This document shows positions 25,465 to 35,963 of a stretch of 64,000 nucleotides of DNA, piece after piece. A program made the translations under genes and the position numbers. The first letter of the stretch is position 1. Each line of letters starts with the position of its first letter. This DNA comes from Oenanthe sinensis. Taxonomy: Eukaryota > Streptophyta > Magnoliopsida > Apiales > Apiaceae. The stretch is from the NCBI GenBank assembly GCA_028671895.1, contig CM053803.1, positions 43,708,786 to 43,772,785 on the forward strand. Reading direction: 5' to 3'. Under the pieces are notes generated by a model, which saw nothing but the letters and a program-made list of their open reading frames with translations, did not search any database and was not told the origin of the DNA.

Positions 25465-27075
25465 GTAGGGGAGAACAAACTCTGGTTCGATTTTAGGATA
25501 AAACCGGAACCGAAATCGGAGATTCTCGAGAACCGCAACCGAACCATCGGTCTCGATTTTGATTTCAAAAATTCCGGTGCGGTTTTAAAACCGATTGAAA
25601 TAGAAAAAAGAAAAATCTTACAAACTAAATAAATAAAACCTAGTTAAAAAATAATCTCATCATTATATCTTATATATAATAAGTGTATAAGAGATATTAT
25701 CCCATTACTATTAAGGATCAAGAATTCGATACTCACTAACAATTTATTTAAATTTTACTTTTTTTACTTAACTTACTGAATTTATATATTTTGGGAATTC
25801 TTAAATTCTTTTAAAATTTGTTGTTTTATCCAACCTTGTATTGATATCACTGAATATCAAAATGCATGTATTCTAGTTTTAGACCTTAAATAATGTGGTC
25901 GTTTGGGGTTTCTTAAACTTAAAATAAGTTACTTATTTCATATTTTTTTAACATATTTTCATATTTTTTTAATGATAAATATTTATTTTAGAATTTTAAA
26001 ACAAATATTATTTTTAAAATAAAAAATAAGTTACTTATTTACGTACATACCTACTTTTTTCTAAAAATAAAGGTTTATTTCTAAAAATAAGTAGTTGCCA
26101 AACGCGAATGTAGGTTTCAAATTAAGTTCCGGGTATTAGTTCCTCCGGATCAAAAGCAACAAGGTGAGCACATCAACTTCAAATTATTTAACAAATACAG
26201 TAGTATACAAGTTTCAGAAAAAAACAAATAGTATATCAGGAACAGTCACCTAAAACAAGAAAACATTGACAACAATAAAATCTTATAAATAATTTACTCC
26301 ACTTAATATTTGTCTGATTGACCGCGATGTCTATAAAGGGATTTGAATCTCTATGACTAACTTCGGCCAGGAATCATGGTACTAATTACCTACCACCATG
26401 AGCGGACCTACGGTCCTAGCATCGAAAGCATATGCCCCACTTAATTTTTAGTCCGAAAAGTAAAATAGTATATGCTTAACTTAAAATTCTTTATTCAAAT
26501 AATATAAATGCCTTTACTAAAATTTAATGAAAGAAAAAACTTGAATTTTTATATTTAAATTTATAATATATTTATTTTAAGTTATGGTTTTTTTTAAAAT
26601 AAAGAAATTATATTTAATTAAAATAAAAAACTTATAAATATAACAAAATTTTATTTTAAAATACAAATTTTAAATATCTATATATATCTTTAATATTATT
26701 TTAAAATTTATATTAATAATATTTATAAGATAGTCGGCCTAAAATTAGATGTTATATATAATTACATAGTACCCTAACTGAAAAATGATTTTGGATCCGC
26801 CACTGCGTACCACTAACAAACATGCATTAGAATTCTATGCATAATTCTTTATTTTTAAAAAAATAAATGACAGTCCTTATAATTATTATTTATAAAATAT
26901 ATATTTATTAATTTTAAAAAATTATATATAAAAAATTTATTTATTTTAATAATCGGTTCGGTTTAAACCCTGGGACCGGAACCAATTAAACGGTTCTACA
27001 TTTTTTTTCAATTTCAATTTCAATTTTATTGATTTTCATTGGTTTCGGTTCGGTTTTATTTCAATATTTTGCTCG
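25465..27075. repeat. degenerate CGGTTCGGTTT-bordered element, composite
   Basis: AAAACCGGAACCGAAATCGG-type sequence near 25500-25590 is mirrored by GGTTTCGGTTCGGTTTTATT near 27035-27060. This suggests the outer ends of an old hAT-like element. The interior is AT-rich and contains another candidate element. The ends are not sharply defined. Confidence 0.4.
26396..26806. repeat. small element with GAGCGGACC...GGATCCGCC ends
   Basis: The left border ATGAGCGGACCTACGGTCC and the right border TTGGATCCGCCACTG are imperfect inverted ends of a type often seen in plant genomes. The interior is AT-rich and non-coding. Confidence 0.45.
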
Positions 27076-27085
27076 TGAAAAATAG

Positions 27086-27696
27086 TGCTCCCTCTATTTT
27101 TTTATATTTGACGTTTGACTATTATGCAAATATGTTAAAGTGCTTTGATTGTATAGTTAAAATAATTAAATTTTGAATAAAAACATATAACTTATACTAA
27201 AATTCACAAAAAATAATTATTTTAACTATTCCATCAAAATGCTTTGAATGCCGTGAGTCAAATGGGGTGTTGGCCCTATATGTCACAATTTGAGGAGAAA
27301 ATGCGTTAAATGGCACACCCTCAAAAAAGGTCCTAAATAGCACTCCAAAACGCTACATTGTGTAGCGTTTTGCAAAAAAAAAAACTCCCCAAAACGCTAA
27401 TTTAAGTTGTGTTTTAAGCCCAGAACCCAAGATAAAGTAGCGTTTTTTCCAGAAAAAAATTAAGAAAAAAAAGGTGTAAAATGCTACACGAAATAGCGTT
27501 TTTCCCCGATTTTTTTTTAAAAAAAGTGCAAAACGCTACACAATAGCGTTTTCACCCCTTTTCCAGCACGCCACATTATGTAGCGTTTTGGAGTACTATT
27601 TAGGGCCATTATTACGAGTTGTGCGATTTAGGACATTTTTTCTCTAAATTGTGACATATATGGCCTTTTGTAAGTCAAATGGTAAACAAGGGAGCA
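27086..27696. repeat. Stowaway-like MITE, split by a nested MITE
   Basis: TGCTCCCTCTATTTTTTTAT at the left and CAAGGGAGCA at the right are inverted ends, with GACGTTTGAC / GTCAAAT inside. A second element sits at 27266-27672 and splits the right arm. Confidence 0.65.
27266..27672. mobile_element. MULE-type MITE with 10-bp target duplication, nested in a Stowaway-like MITE
   Basis: AGTCAAATGG occurs at 27256-27265 and 27673-27682, a 10-bp duplication as expected for Mutator-like elements. The arms share CATATATG/TATATGTCACAATTT and several AAAACGCTA / TAGCGTTTT blocks in inverted order. 407 bp, non-coding. Confidence 0.75.
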
Positions 27697-27832
27697 GAAA
27701 CGTAGGTTTAAAAAGCGGTGTTAATCAACAGTTTGACTTTGAATCCGTCCTTGCATCTTGTAATAATAGTACAAACTATACATACACAAATTCATCTGTA
27801 TACCTGTACTATTTCAACAGGAGAGTATCGTG

Positions 27833-27840
27833 AAACCCTA
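27833..27840 (+). promoter_or_regulatory. telo-box in the mitoferrin leader
   Basis: AAACCCTA directly precedes the ATG at 27842. The telo-box is an established plant element in housekeeping gene leaders. Only ~145 bp separate the MITE pair from the start codon, so the core promoter probably lies in or beside the MITEs. Confidence 0.45.
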
Positions 27841-27841
27841 A

Positions 27842-30800
27842 ATGGCCACAAACGCCCCCAAATTCCAAAAACCCGAACTTTTACCCGCTCCAAACCCGCC
27901 CAATTACCACCCCAAAACCACCGTATCGCCGCCGTCACACGACGGACTTCACTTTTACCAGTTCATGATCGCCGGGTCAATTGCCGGAATGGTAGAACAC
28001 ATGTCAATGTTCCCAATTGACACAATCAAGACCCAAATGCAAACCCTAAATTCTTGCCCAATTAAATCAGTTTCAATTCACCATGCCCTAACTTCAATTC
28101 TCAAATCTCAGGGTCTTAGTGGTTTCTACCGTGGCTTTACTGCAATGGGTCTCGGTGCTGGCCCGGCTCACGCTGTTTATTTCTCGGTTTACGAGAATTT
28201 TAAGACTAGGTTCTTAGGCTCTGGGTTTAATGATTCTTTAGTACATGCATTGTCCGGTGTTTGTGCTACTGTTGCTAGTGATGCCGTGTTTACGCCAATG
28301 GATGTTGTTAAACAGAGGTTACAGATGAGGAATAGCCCGTATTCGGGTGTGTTGGATTGTGTTGGGAGAGTGTTTAGGGAGGAAGGGTTTAAGGGGTTTT
28401 ACGCCTCGTATAGGACTACTGTTTTGATGAATGCACCGTTCACTGCTGTGCATTTTGCTACGTATGAGGCTGTTAAGAAAGGTTTGGTTGAGGGTAAGGT
28501 GGAGAGTGGTGAGGATGAGAGTTTTATTGTGCATGCTACGGCTGGTGCTGCTGCTGGGGCTGTGGCTGCTGCCATCACGACTCCACTTGATGTTGTTAAG
28601 ACTCAGTTGCAGTGTCAGGTGATGTGCATGTTTTGATTTTAACATTTATTTGTGATACTATCTATGGTATATGTTATGTGATGCATTGATGTGTAAATTA
28701 ATGTGAAAATATGGCATCATTTACTTAGTTAATTTCGTGCTTTAAATGATCTTATATTCTTATTATTTGTTATATAATTCGGAGTAAAGGAATCATTTTT
28801 AACAGTAAACCTTGTTTAGGCAGTATCGTTGTTAGTCTCAGTTGGTCACTTGGTCATCTCTTATCTTGTCTCTGCGATCTAGTTTTTTAGTGATGGTCAA
28901 TTACTGACTGACGGACATATGCCTCAATAGAGGCTTCAACCCTCGTCCTCTTGTTACCAAGAGGGGAGGAGTATCAGCTGTTTTGCTATGTGGTTGGTCT
29001 ACTCCAAGGAAAGAGGTGTATCAGCTGTTGTGCAATGTAGTTAATAATCTCCTTGTAGTGTTCTGATTTATCTAAGAATTGATTGAGTTTGATAGTATTA
29101 AGAATTGTTGACAAGTGACATCATGACAGCTCATTTTTTAAATTATTGGAGTTGGGTGCTAATGCTATAAGATATCCGTCGGATTGAGATCTGATTAGGA
29201 TAGACTACTACAAATTGGGTCGGTATTACTTTACCTTAGCCAATTATGTGATTTGATGAATCGCCACATGGTTTTTTGTATTTCAGCTAGATGATTCTAT
29301 AAGGATTTTTTTATATATTTTTCTTGACATGTAGATTAAAAAAAAAATCTGAATAGGGTTATGGAAAAGATATGCTGAAGCATAACTGTGAAATTTATCG
29401 TGTATTAAAAACTCTGGAATCTTGTATTGTGTCAAACTATGGATCTTTACTATGAATTAGGAAAAAATATAGAAATTTTTTTATTTACATATCTAAACAT
29501 GTTCTGAACAATAAATCATGTTAGCTTGAATTCAGATTAAAGTGGTCAGATTAGCCTTATTAGGTAAAAGAAATCTTTATTTGTTTTTAAAAGTCAAAAT
29601 AGCCTACAACCATACAAAGTTTAATACATACTTGAAATAGAGTTATTAGGAAAACAACTAAAATACTGCCACGGCTAACAGTGGGGGGCTATGGGACTAT
29701 GGAGGGTATTGAATGTTGAACCTGTTACTTCCGCGTAGTGCATGAATTTCCATCGCCTGGCCACTATATTTGTCTTTGCTAAATCCAGAGAAATAGTTGC
29801 AAGTACCAAATAGATTATTCAGTTAACTTTAAATCTAATTGTAGTCTGACCAATCATTAGGAGCTCTGCAGAAAAGCTACAAGTCTATAATCTGTTGGCC
29901 TCTAATTATTTTTTTTAATTTTAACGATGATATCTGCACTTTTTTTCTTCACAAATTATTTCTTAAATCACAAACATCTATAGGTCATGAATTATAATAT
30001 ACTACTGCAGCATGACATATCTGTACATGAAAGGTTCTAATAAAATTAAATATTAGTATACACGTAGTTTTCTCAAAAGAATATATACATGGGTATTTTC
30101 TAATGTGAAAGATATATCACTCTTTATGGTTATGTAAAATGCACTTAAAATTAAAACAGTTTCGGATGGGAGAATGAGACTATAGTTCTCTGGATTGAGT
30201 TTTTAGATATTGACAACTAAATAGATACTTGCTGGGGAGTTTTTTCGGGCCTCTGCATCTTGGGAGAAGCCCAAGTATTATACTTGTTGTTCCTTATTCA
30301 TGGTTAGCTTCAACTTAAAAAGAATAAATCAAGGTAAACTTTTATGTACACGTAAAACATTCATGAATGCTCAAAAGTATTTGTGATCTTTTTCTTTATG
30401 AAGTTTCCTTACATATAGCTAAATTAAAGGACGGCTGAAAGTTTTGAGTTTTAATTCATACTGAACATACAGAATATGGGTGTATTATATTTTTCTTTAC
30501 AGCTTTAAAAGTTTTGTTTTATTAATTAAGGCATGAAATTTCTCTATTATACTCTACTTAAAAAGTTTGTTTTAAACTATAGCATGTAAACAGACCTCTT
30601 AAATCCGTCTTATAACTTTTGCCGATTAAGGATTTAGCTTTTATATTTAATCACACCTCTTATTTGCTATATTTTTATTTTCTTTTTTGTTTACTGAAAT
30701 TTTTTCCGTTTTTTGGCGAAATGAATCTTTTATTAACCAAGAAGAAAATACAAGATGGGGATGTTCCAGCTAGTAGCATCTTACCAAACAACAATAGGCA

Positions 30801-33800
30801 CACGCCTGAAAACTCTTTAACCGAGTAAACAAAGTAACTAGATACTAAATCATGATATCTAAGAAGAAGAAAAGCCCTCTAGTATAACACTAAAACAAGA
30901 GATTCTTACTTCCAGTAAAGGCATAACTAATCGAGAAACAAGGCGATGCGATTGTCTTTGTTACCTTTCCTTAAGTAGTTGAGATTGAGGTGATCGATTA
31001 ATCGAGCCTTTTTAAAAATATATTTTTTTGTCTAATAATTGTGAAATATAATAATAATCTATAAAATTGGACTAGCTCTATCGTATCTTTTGTTTCATTT
31101 CTTCTAGAATAATCACATATACTTTTTGTTATATATGATTATCATATGTTATAGAAACCTTGTGTTTTGTGTATTACTATAACTAAAAAAGATCACCAAA
31201 ATATTCATTTGTGAAGTAAATATAAAATATAATAATTTATATATATATATATAGGGTTGAGTTATATGGAGACCACTATTAAATTAGAGACTATATATGT
31301 TCTGTATATGGTCTCCAAGTTCTCCAATTTAATAGTGGTCTTGGACTTGAATCCCGATAGAACTTTTACGTATATATTTATAAAGTATAAACTACGATAT
31401 TTTACATATATACTCAAATCACACTTTCTTAATGTTAATCTTTTGTAGTAAAAGTAAAGTAAAACTGTTAATCATATCAACAAGACTAACACTAACTTTT
31501 AAAGTCAAAACGGTAGTCCAAAATTTTGAACATCACTCTCGTAATGTCTTATAATATTATTGTTAATATCATATTGTAGTCATATTAATGTTAAATGTAG
31601 TAGAAACAATGACACAAATATATCTGTGTTAAAGTATATATATTTGCAACCCTAAATGCAAGTCATATCAAGGCAACCATCTCGCCCCTCAACTAACTGA
31701 TATAAAATCCCTGTTGCCTCGTCTCACACCTTGAATAACACTTGGTTCTTTAGAGCATTTTTATGGAAAGTTACTAGACAACACACCCAGTTGTGAACAT
31801 TCTGATCGATCATGCTCAACAATATGTTTGCTGGTCTACTAGTGGAGGTATCGTGAATGCAACTATTCCATTCTTACCAATAAACGGAACACAGCTGCTG
31901 CCATAAACAATTCAATGACTATACTTTTCATACATCCTGCTATGAAGAACTAATCACAACAGTCAAATGACTCCATGTATCTGGAAAGGTTTTGTGGCTA
32001 CTAATAGACATAGCTACAGCAGAGTATGGAAAAGAAGCAAACTATACATATCGGATCGACATCCTTTTTAAAAGCCAACCAAAGAATAAAGGAGAATTTT
32101 GGAACAGAAAGGATACAACCCCTTTCTCTTTATGATATTCCAGCCAAAGCCAAGAGGAGAAGTATACCAGTCCGGCGTCTGCTCTGAAAAGAAAGAAAGC
32201 CGGATGGATAAACTTAAGATATCGTGCCCACCCTCCGATTCCCTTTTTCGCCGAAGGCTTTTTCTTTGTGGAGGTTTCACATCACATTAACATCTTGGTT
32301 GGTTCCACAGCATTCTCCTCGCTGCCCTATGGAGTAATAAGCATGTATAGCTACTTTACTACTGTAGAATGGAAGTAGATGATCAATAATGCATTTTAGT
32401 TAGAAGAGAAACCATAAGGAGTAGCAGAGTCATACAGTATTCCATATTGCAACCATATTAACAAGCTGAGGTTACAACTGACTGCATTTGGCCTTCCTCG
32501 TAGGAACTTTAAAATAGATTTCAATAGGGGGGGTGAGAAAAAGTGAACCACCTATTTTGTTTCAGCTTCGTTTCTTTGTACCAAATTGAAAAAAAATACT
32601 GTTTGTTTCAGAAACAAATTTCGGATAAACCAAACCATTACATAAAATATACATACTTTTATAATGCGAGAAAGGCTTTCAGTACTTGTTTAGATTTTGA
32701 TATAACTAGTAAAAGGAAGCCTGTCAGTACCTGTTGTCCTCTTGTATTTTGATATAATAATTGGTTGCAACGAACCTTCCCAACTCATTTAAGTGCTGCC
32801 CCCACTACCTCCCCCTTACCAGCTCCTCGGAGATTCTTCCGATGTACCGCTTGACAACTGTACTCTACAGCTCTCACATTTTCTTCGTCATATAGTGCAT
32901 TTGGAGTCTGGTGGTTGTGAATTTTAGTTCTTAAATTTGATTTTTTTGAAAATGTGTAATAAGACTTGTATGTGAATCAAGCACATAGTGGAAGTTGAAA
33001 TTTGAACTTATAATTTACTCTGAGATGCAACAAGTTCTAAAGTGAAGTGATGTTTTATTGTTTTGTTTTGAATGGATTAACTTTAGATTATTGTCTTGCC
33101 TTGGAAAATTTGGCTTAAAGAACTTTGTTGGGTTTGTTCGGTTCGGTTTACAGTGGTAATTCAGTTGTTTTTTGTTCAAAAAATTCGTAAGTTCGCTTTC
33201 CAGTTAATGCAGTTCGGTTTAAAACAAAATCGTACTTATCATTTGCTCACCTCCCATAGATTTCAACCCATAAGTACAGCCCTAGATTGTAAGAAGTAGC
33301 ACAACTCCAGCTAACTATTTTATGTTGCGGCTCATGTTATTTTAGAGCTCCACAATCTAAAATGTCTCTTTTTAACATTTTTGGTAGGAAGCAAGGTAAA
33401 ACATGGAAGTATATTAGAATCTTTCGGTATGTCTATGCAACACAGGTTTACGTACTGTCTATACTTTAGTTTCAGATATGTTATTAAAAAACTGCTTTTT
33501 TAGGTTTACCATTATTTTTGGCATATATTTTTATGTTCATTAATCTAGAATTATCTTCATACATCCATGTACTTGGGTTGTTATGTGAAAGTTACTAAAA
33601 TTTACTCTCCTAATCTTGTTGATATTATGCTATAATGTTCATGTAATGTACTCTCAAATCAAGCTGATACTTTGTGCAGGGTGTCTGTGGATGCGACAGA
33701 TTTATAAGTGGTTCGATAACAGATGTTATCAGAACTATAATAAAAAAGGATGGATATCATGGATTAATGAGAGGATGGGTACCGAGAATGCTCTTCCATG

Positions 33801-33904
33801 CTCCTGCTGCAGCAATCTGCTGGTCTACCTACGAAGCAGGAAAATCATTTTTCCAAGAACTCAATAGTAGTAGGAGCAACAGCAACACAAGCAGTATCAC
33901 CTGA
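27842..33904 (+). CDS. MIT1: mitochondrial iron transporter, mitoferrin (MIT) type carrier
   Basis: Exons 27842-28618 and 33680-33904 (GT-AG intron of 5,061 bp) encode 333 aa. Three mitochondrial-carrier repeats are visible, each with its PxDxxK signature: PIDTIKTQ (~residue 60), PMDVVKQR (~155) and PLDVVKTQ (~250). The third repeat runs across the splice into exon 2. Exon 2 begins GVCGCDRF, the motif seen in plant mitoferrins (Arabidopsis MIT1/MIT2), and contains WVPRMLFHAPAAAICWSTYE. Six membrane spans are expected. The role is iron import across the inner mitochondrial membrane for Fe-S cluster and heme synthesis. No lesion was found, and length and ends match the family. The symbol MIT1 stands for the family; which of the two Arabidopsis genes is closer cannot be decided here. 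Confidence 0.92.
31268..31341. repeat. short hairpin in the mitoferrin intron
   Basis: GGAGACCACTATTAAATTAG and TCTCCAATTTAATAGTGGTC are inverted arms of ~21 bp around a ~30-bp loop. It follows a (TA)n tract. Probably a MITE core. Confidence 0.55.
31640..32340. other. GC-richer block of foreign look (possible organelle DNA insertion)
   Basis: Base composition and texture differ from the surrounding AT-rich intron, especially 32060-32300 (GAAAGCCGG, CCGGCGTC, TTTTTCGCCGAAGG). It has overlapping open frames on both strands, as plant mitochondrial spacer DNA often does. I cannot assign it firmly. Confidence 0.3.
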
Positions 33905-34278
33905 GAAGCATATACTTTTTATATGCTTGAAAGACAGAAAAACACTTATAGAAAATGAGGGAGGAAATCATCAAAGCATTTCACATTCCTCAGCAACTCA
34001 GCATTGCCCGAGGATAGGTGGGGTTAAATATGATATGAGATTATAGATTTAGCTCAAAACTTGTATACCTTGTTTATTTTTAGCACATTGGCGATTTGGA
34101 TTAGTGTTTCTTTTCCATTTTTCTGGAGTAAGAGAGTTTCATTCACTAGCATGTCTATACGTTTCAAACTGTTATACAAAGTTAATTCTAATAATAAATA
34201 TTAAATTATTGCTAAATTTAGAAAGGGTACCTGTGCTTCTGTAGTCATGTATTTTCTTCTGTAATATCTTGTCAGAAG
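33905..34278 (+). other. mitoferrin 3' flank
   Basis: Presumed 3' UTR and polyadenylation region (AATAAATATTAAATTATT near 34192). Nothing else recognised. Confidence 0.45.
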
Positions 34279-34315
34279 GCACCAGTGGTCTAGTGGTAGA
34301 ATAGTACCCTGCCAC
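34279..34315 (+). pseudogene. tRNA-Gly(GCC) fragment, 5' half only
   Basis: 37 nt match the first half of plant nuclear tRNA-Gly(GCC): acceptor 5' strand GCACCAG, D-arm with TAGTGGTAGAA, anticodon stem 5' strand and loop with the GCC anticodon. The match stops right after the anticodon loop. There is no T-arm, no B box and no 3' acceptor strand in the next 80 bp. It cannot fold as a tRNA and lacks half of the internal promoter. Confidence 0.85.
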
Positions 34316-34990
34316 ATGATTACTACTTTGTATCTTCTGATAATGTTTGGGCATTTTATATCTAACAGATACCTACTCCTTAGGAGTACTACTCTCCTTT
34401 TGGAGATATTCTAATACTTCTTATTTCATTTATAATAAAATTACTAAATTTTTGAATAATTATGTACAAAGATAACAACTTTTAGAAAGGCGACCAATTT
34501 TATTTATTTAAAGACTCTTAAAATACTTGCATGCATGTGATACATATTTGTAAAATGAGTGTCATTTGTTGGGATACCCCCTTCTTAAATACCTATTCAA
34601 TATATTAAATAGAAATAAAACATTTCAGACAACTGAAAAATATGTATTATATATAAATAAAATATTCATTTTTAATGTCGTTAATTTTGATCGATAATTT
34701 TAAAAATTATCATCTTAAAAATAATTATTAATTTTGTAGCATGGTTGTCTAAATTATGTTTGACATTTTGATTCACTAAATTATGATTAGTATGTAGAAA
34801 CCTCGGCGTTTTAATGGTTGATGTTTAGAATGTGTTTAGGCATTATTCATTTCGTGGTTTTGTACAAAATTCAAAATGATATATCTAAACATTTTTTATA
34901 TAAAGGGAGAATCATCTAACTAATAATTACACGCATTTTTTATATTGTAATTATACTAACACTAAATAAATAATATAATTCTCACTCATT
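34316..34990. other. AT-rich spacer before the retrotransposon block
   Basis: No gene or clear element ends. Confidence 0.4.
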
Positions 34991-35147
34991 GCAGAAGGGG
35001 GTTGAATGCAACTTATTTAAATATCTCAAATTCTTGCTAACAACTAACAAGAATAATATCTAACAAGTTATGAATGCAAACAAACAAAGCAGATAAATAA
35101 AGACAAGGTGTTTAAACTTCAAAAATAATATATTATTATTTTTGTTT

Positions 35148-35743
35148 AGGGCTATAAACGAACCGAGCTGATCGTTAGGCTCGACTCGACTCGACTCGTT
35201 TAACTCGACTCGACTCGTTTAATAATCGAGCTCGAGCTCGAACTCGAATAAGAAAAAAAACTCGTTAAACTTAACGAGTCGATCCGAGTTTTGTAAGTAT
35301 CCGACTCGAACTCGACTTGAGTTTGACTCGAACTCGACTCGTTAAACTCGACTCGAACTCGACTCGTTAAGCAATATACATAAAAATTTATAAAAATAAT
35401 AAAATATACATGAACTCTGCATTACTAATTGTGTGTAATTATGTTAGTGTAAATGTAGGGCACTTGGGCTTAAGATTTTATTTGTATTTGAGCCTCATTT
35501 GGTCCGTTAAAAACAAGTCCAGATCAAAAAAATAATTAATTAACCAACTCGAACTCGACTCGAACTCGATCCGACTCGAAAAGTTCGTGAACAACTCGAA
35601 CTCGACTCGGTTCTTACGAACTCGAGTTCGAACAACAAAATATGATCGTTAAGTAATCGAGTTCGGCTCGACTCGTTAAAAAAAAGCTCGAACTCGAACT
35701 CGTTAAGAAAAAACTCGACTCGACTCGGTTCGTTTACAACCCT
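35148..35743. mobile_element. foldback element with ACTCG repeats and 10-bp target duplication
   Basis: AGGGCTATAAACGAACCGAG at the left and CTCGGTTCGTTTACAACCCT at the right are inverted ends. ATTTTTGTTT flanks both sides (35138-35147 and 35744-35753). The arms are full of ACTCG/CGAGT repeats. 596 bp, inside the presumed 3' LTR of element A. Confidence 0.78.
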
Positions 35744-35963
35744 ATTTTTGTTTGCTACAACTGACTAGAAATAAATTTCAGCTTCAAAGAAAACAATAAC
35801 AATGAATTTGCTAATGTTTCTATGCTTGAGAGAAAGTCTAGCTCAGTTGCATTAGGAAAAGTGCTTATGGGATATGTGTATTTATACTGAAACACATATA
35901 TCACTTACATGTGCACTTTTCATTTGTCCTAGAATAAAAATTGAAATAGAAACTTTGCTTTTC

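Larger units (their letters stand above)
28619..33679 (+). other. long intron of the mitoferrin gene
   Basis: 5.06 kb, AT-rich. Contents noted: a GTATCAGCTGTT repeat near 28972 and 29019, a hairpin at 31268-31341, a GC-richer possible organelle-derived block at ~31640-32340, and GGTTCGGTTTAC-like remnants near 33130-33240. No coding frame inside is supported. Confidence 0.6.

Noticed and set aside
27266..27672. Repeated TAGCGTTTT / AAAACGCTA considered as CRISPR-like or operator array
   Set aside because: Plant DNA, irregular spacing, and the motifs are mirrored as TIR arms of a MITE.
30619..30828. Small frame in the mitoferrin intron ending in TPENSLTE
   Set aside because: Within an intron, no family, and AT-rich first half; not supported as a nested gene.
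35148..35743. ACTCG repeats considered as a satellite
   Set aside because: Defined inverted ends and a 10-bp direct duplication show a discrete mobile element.
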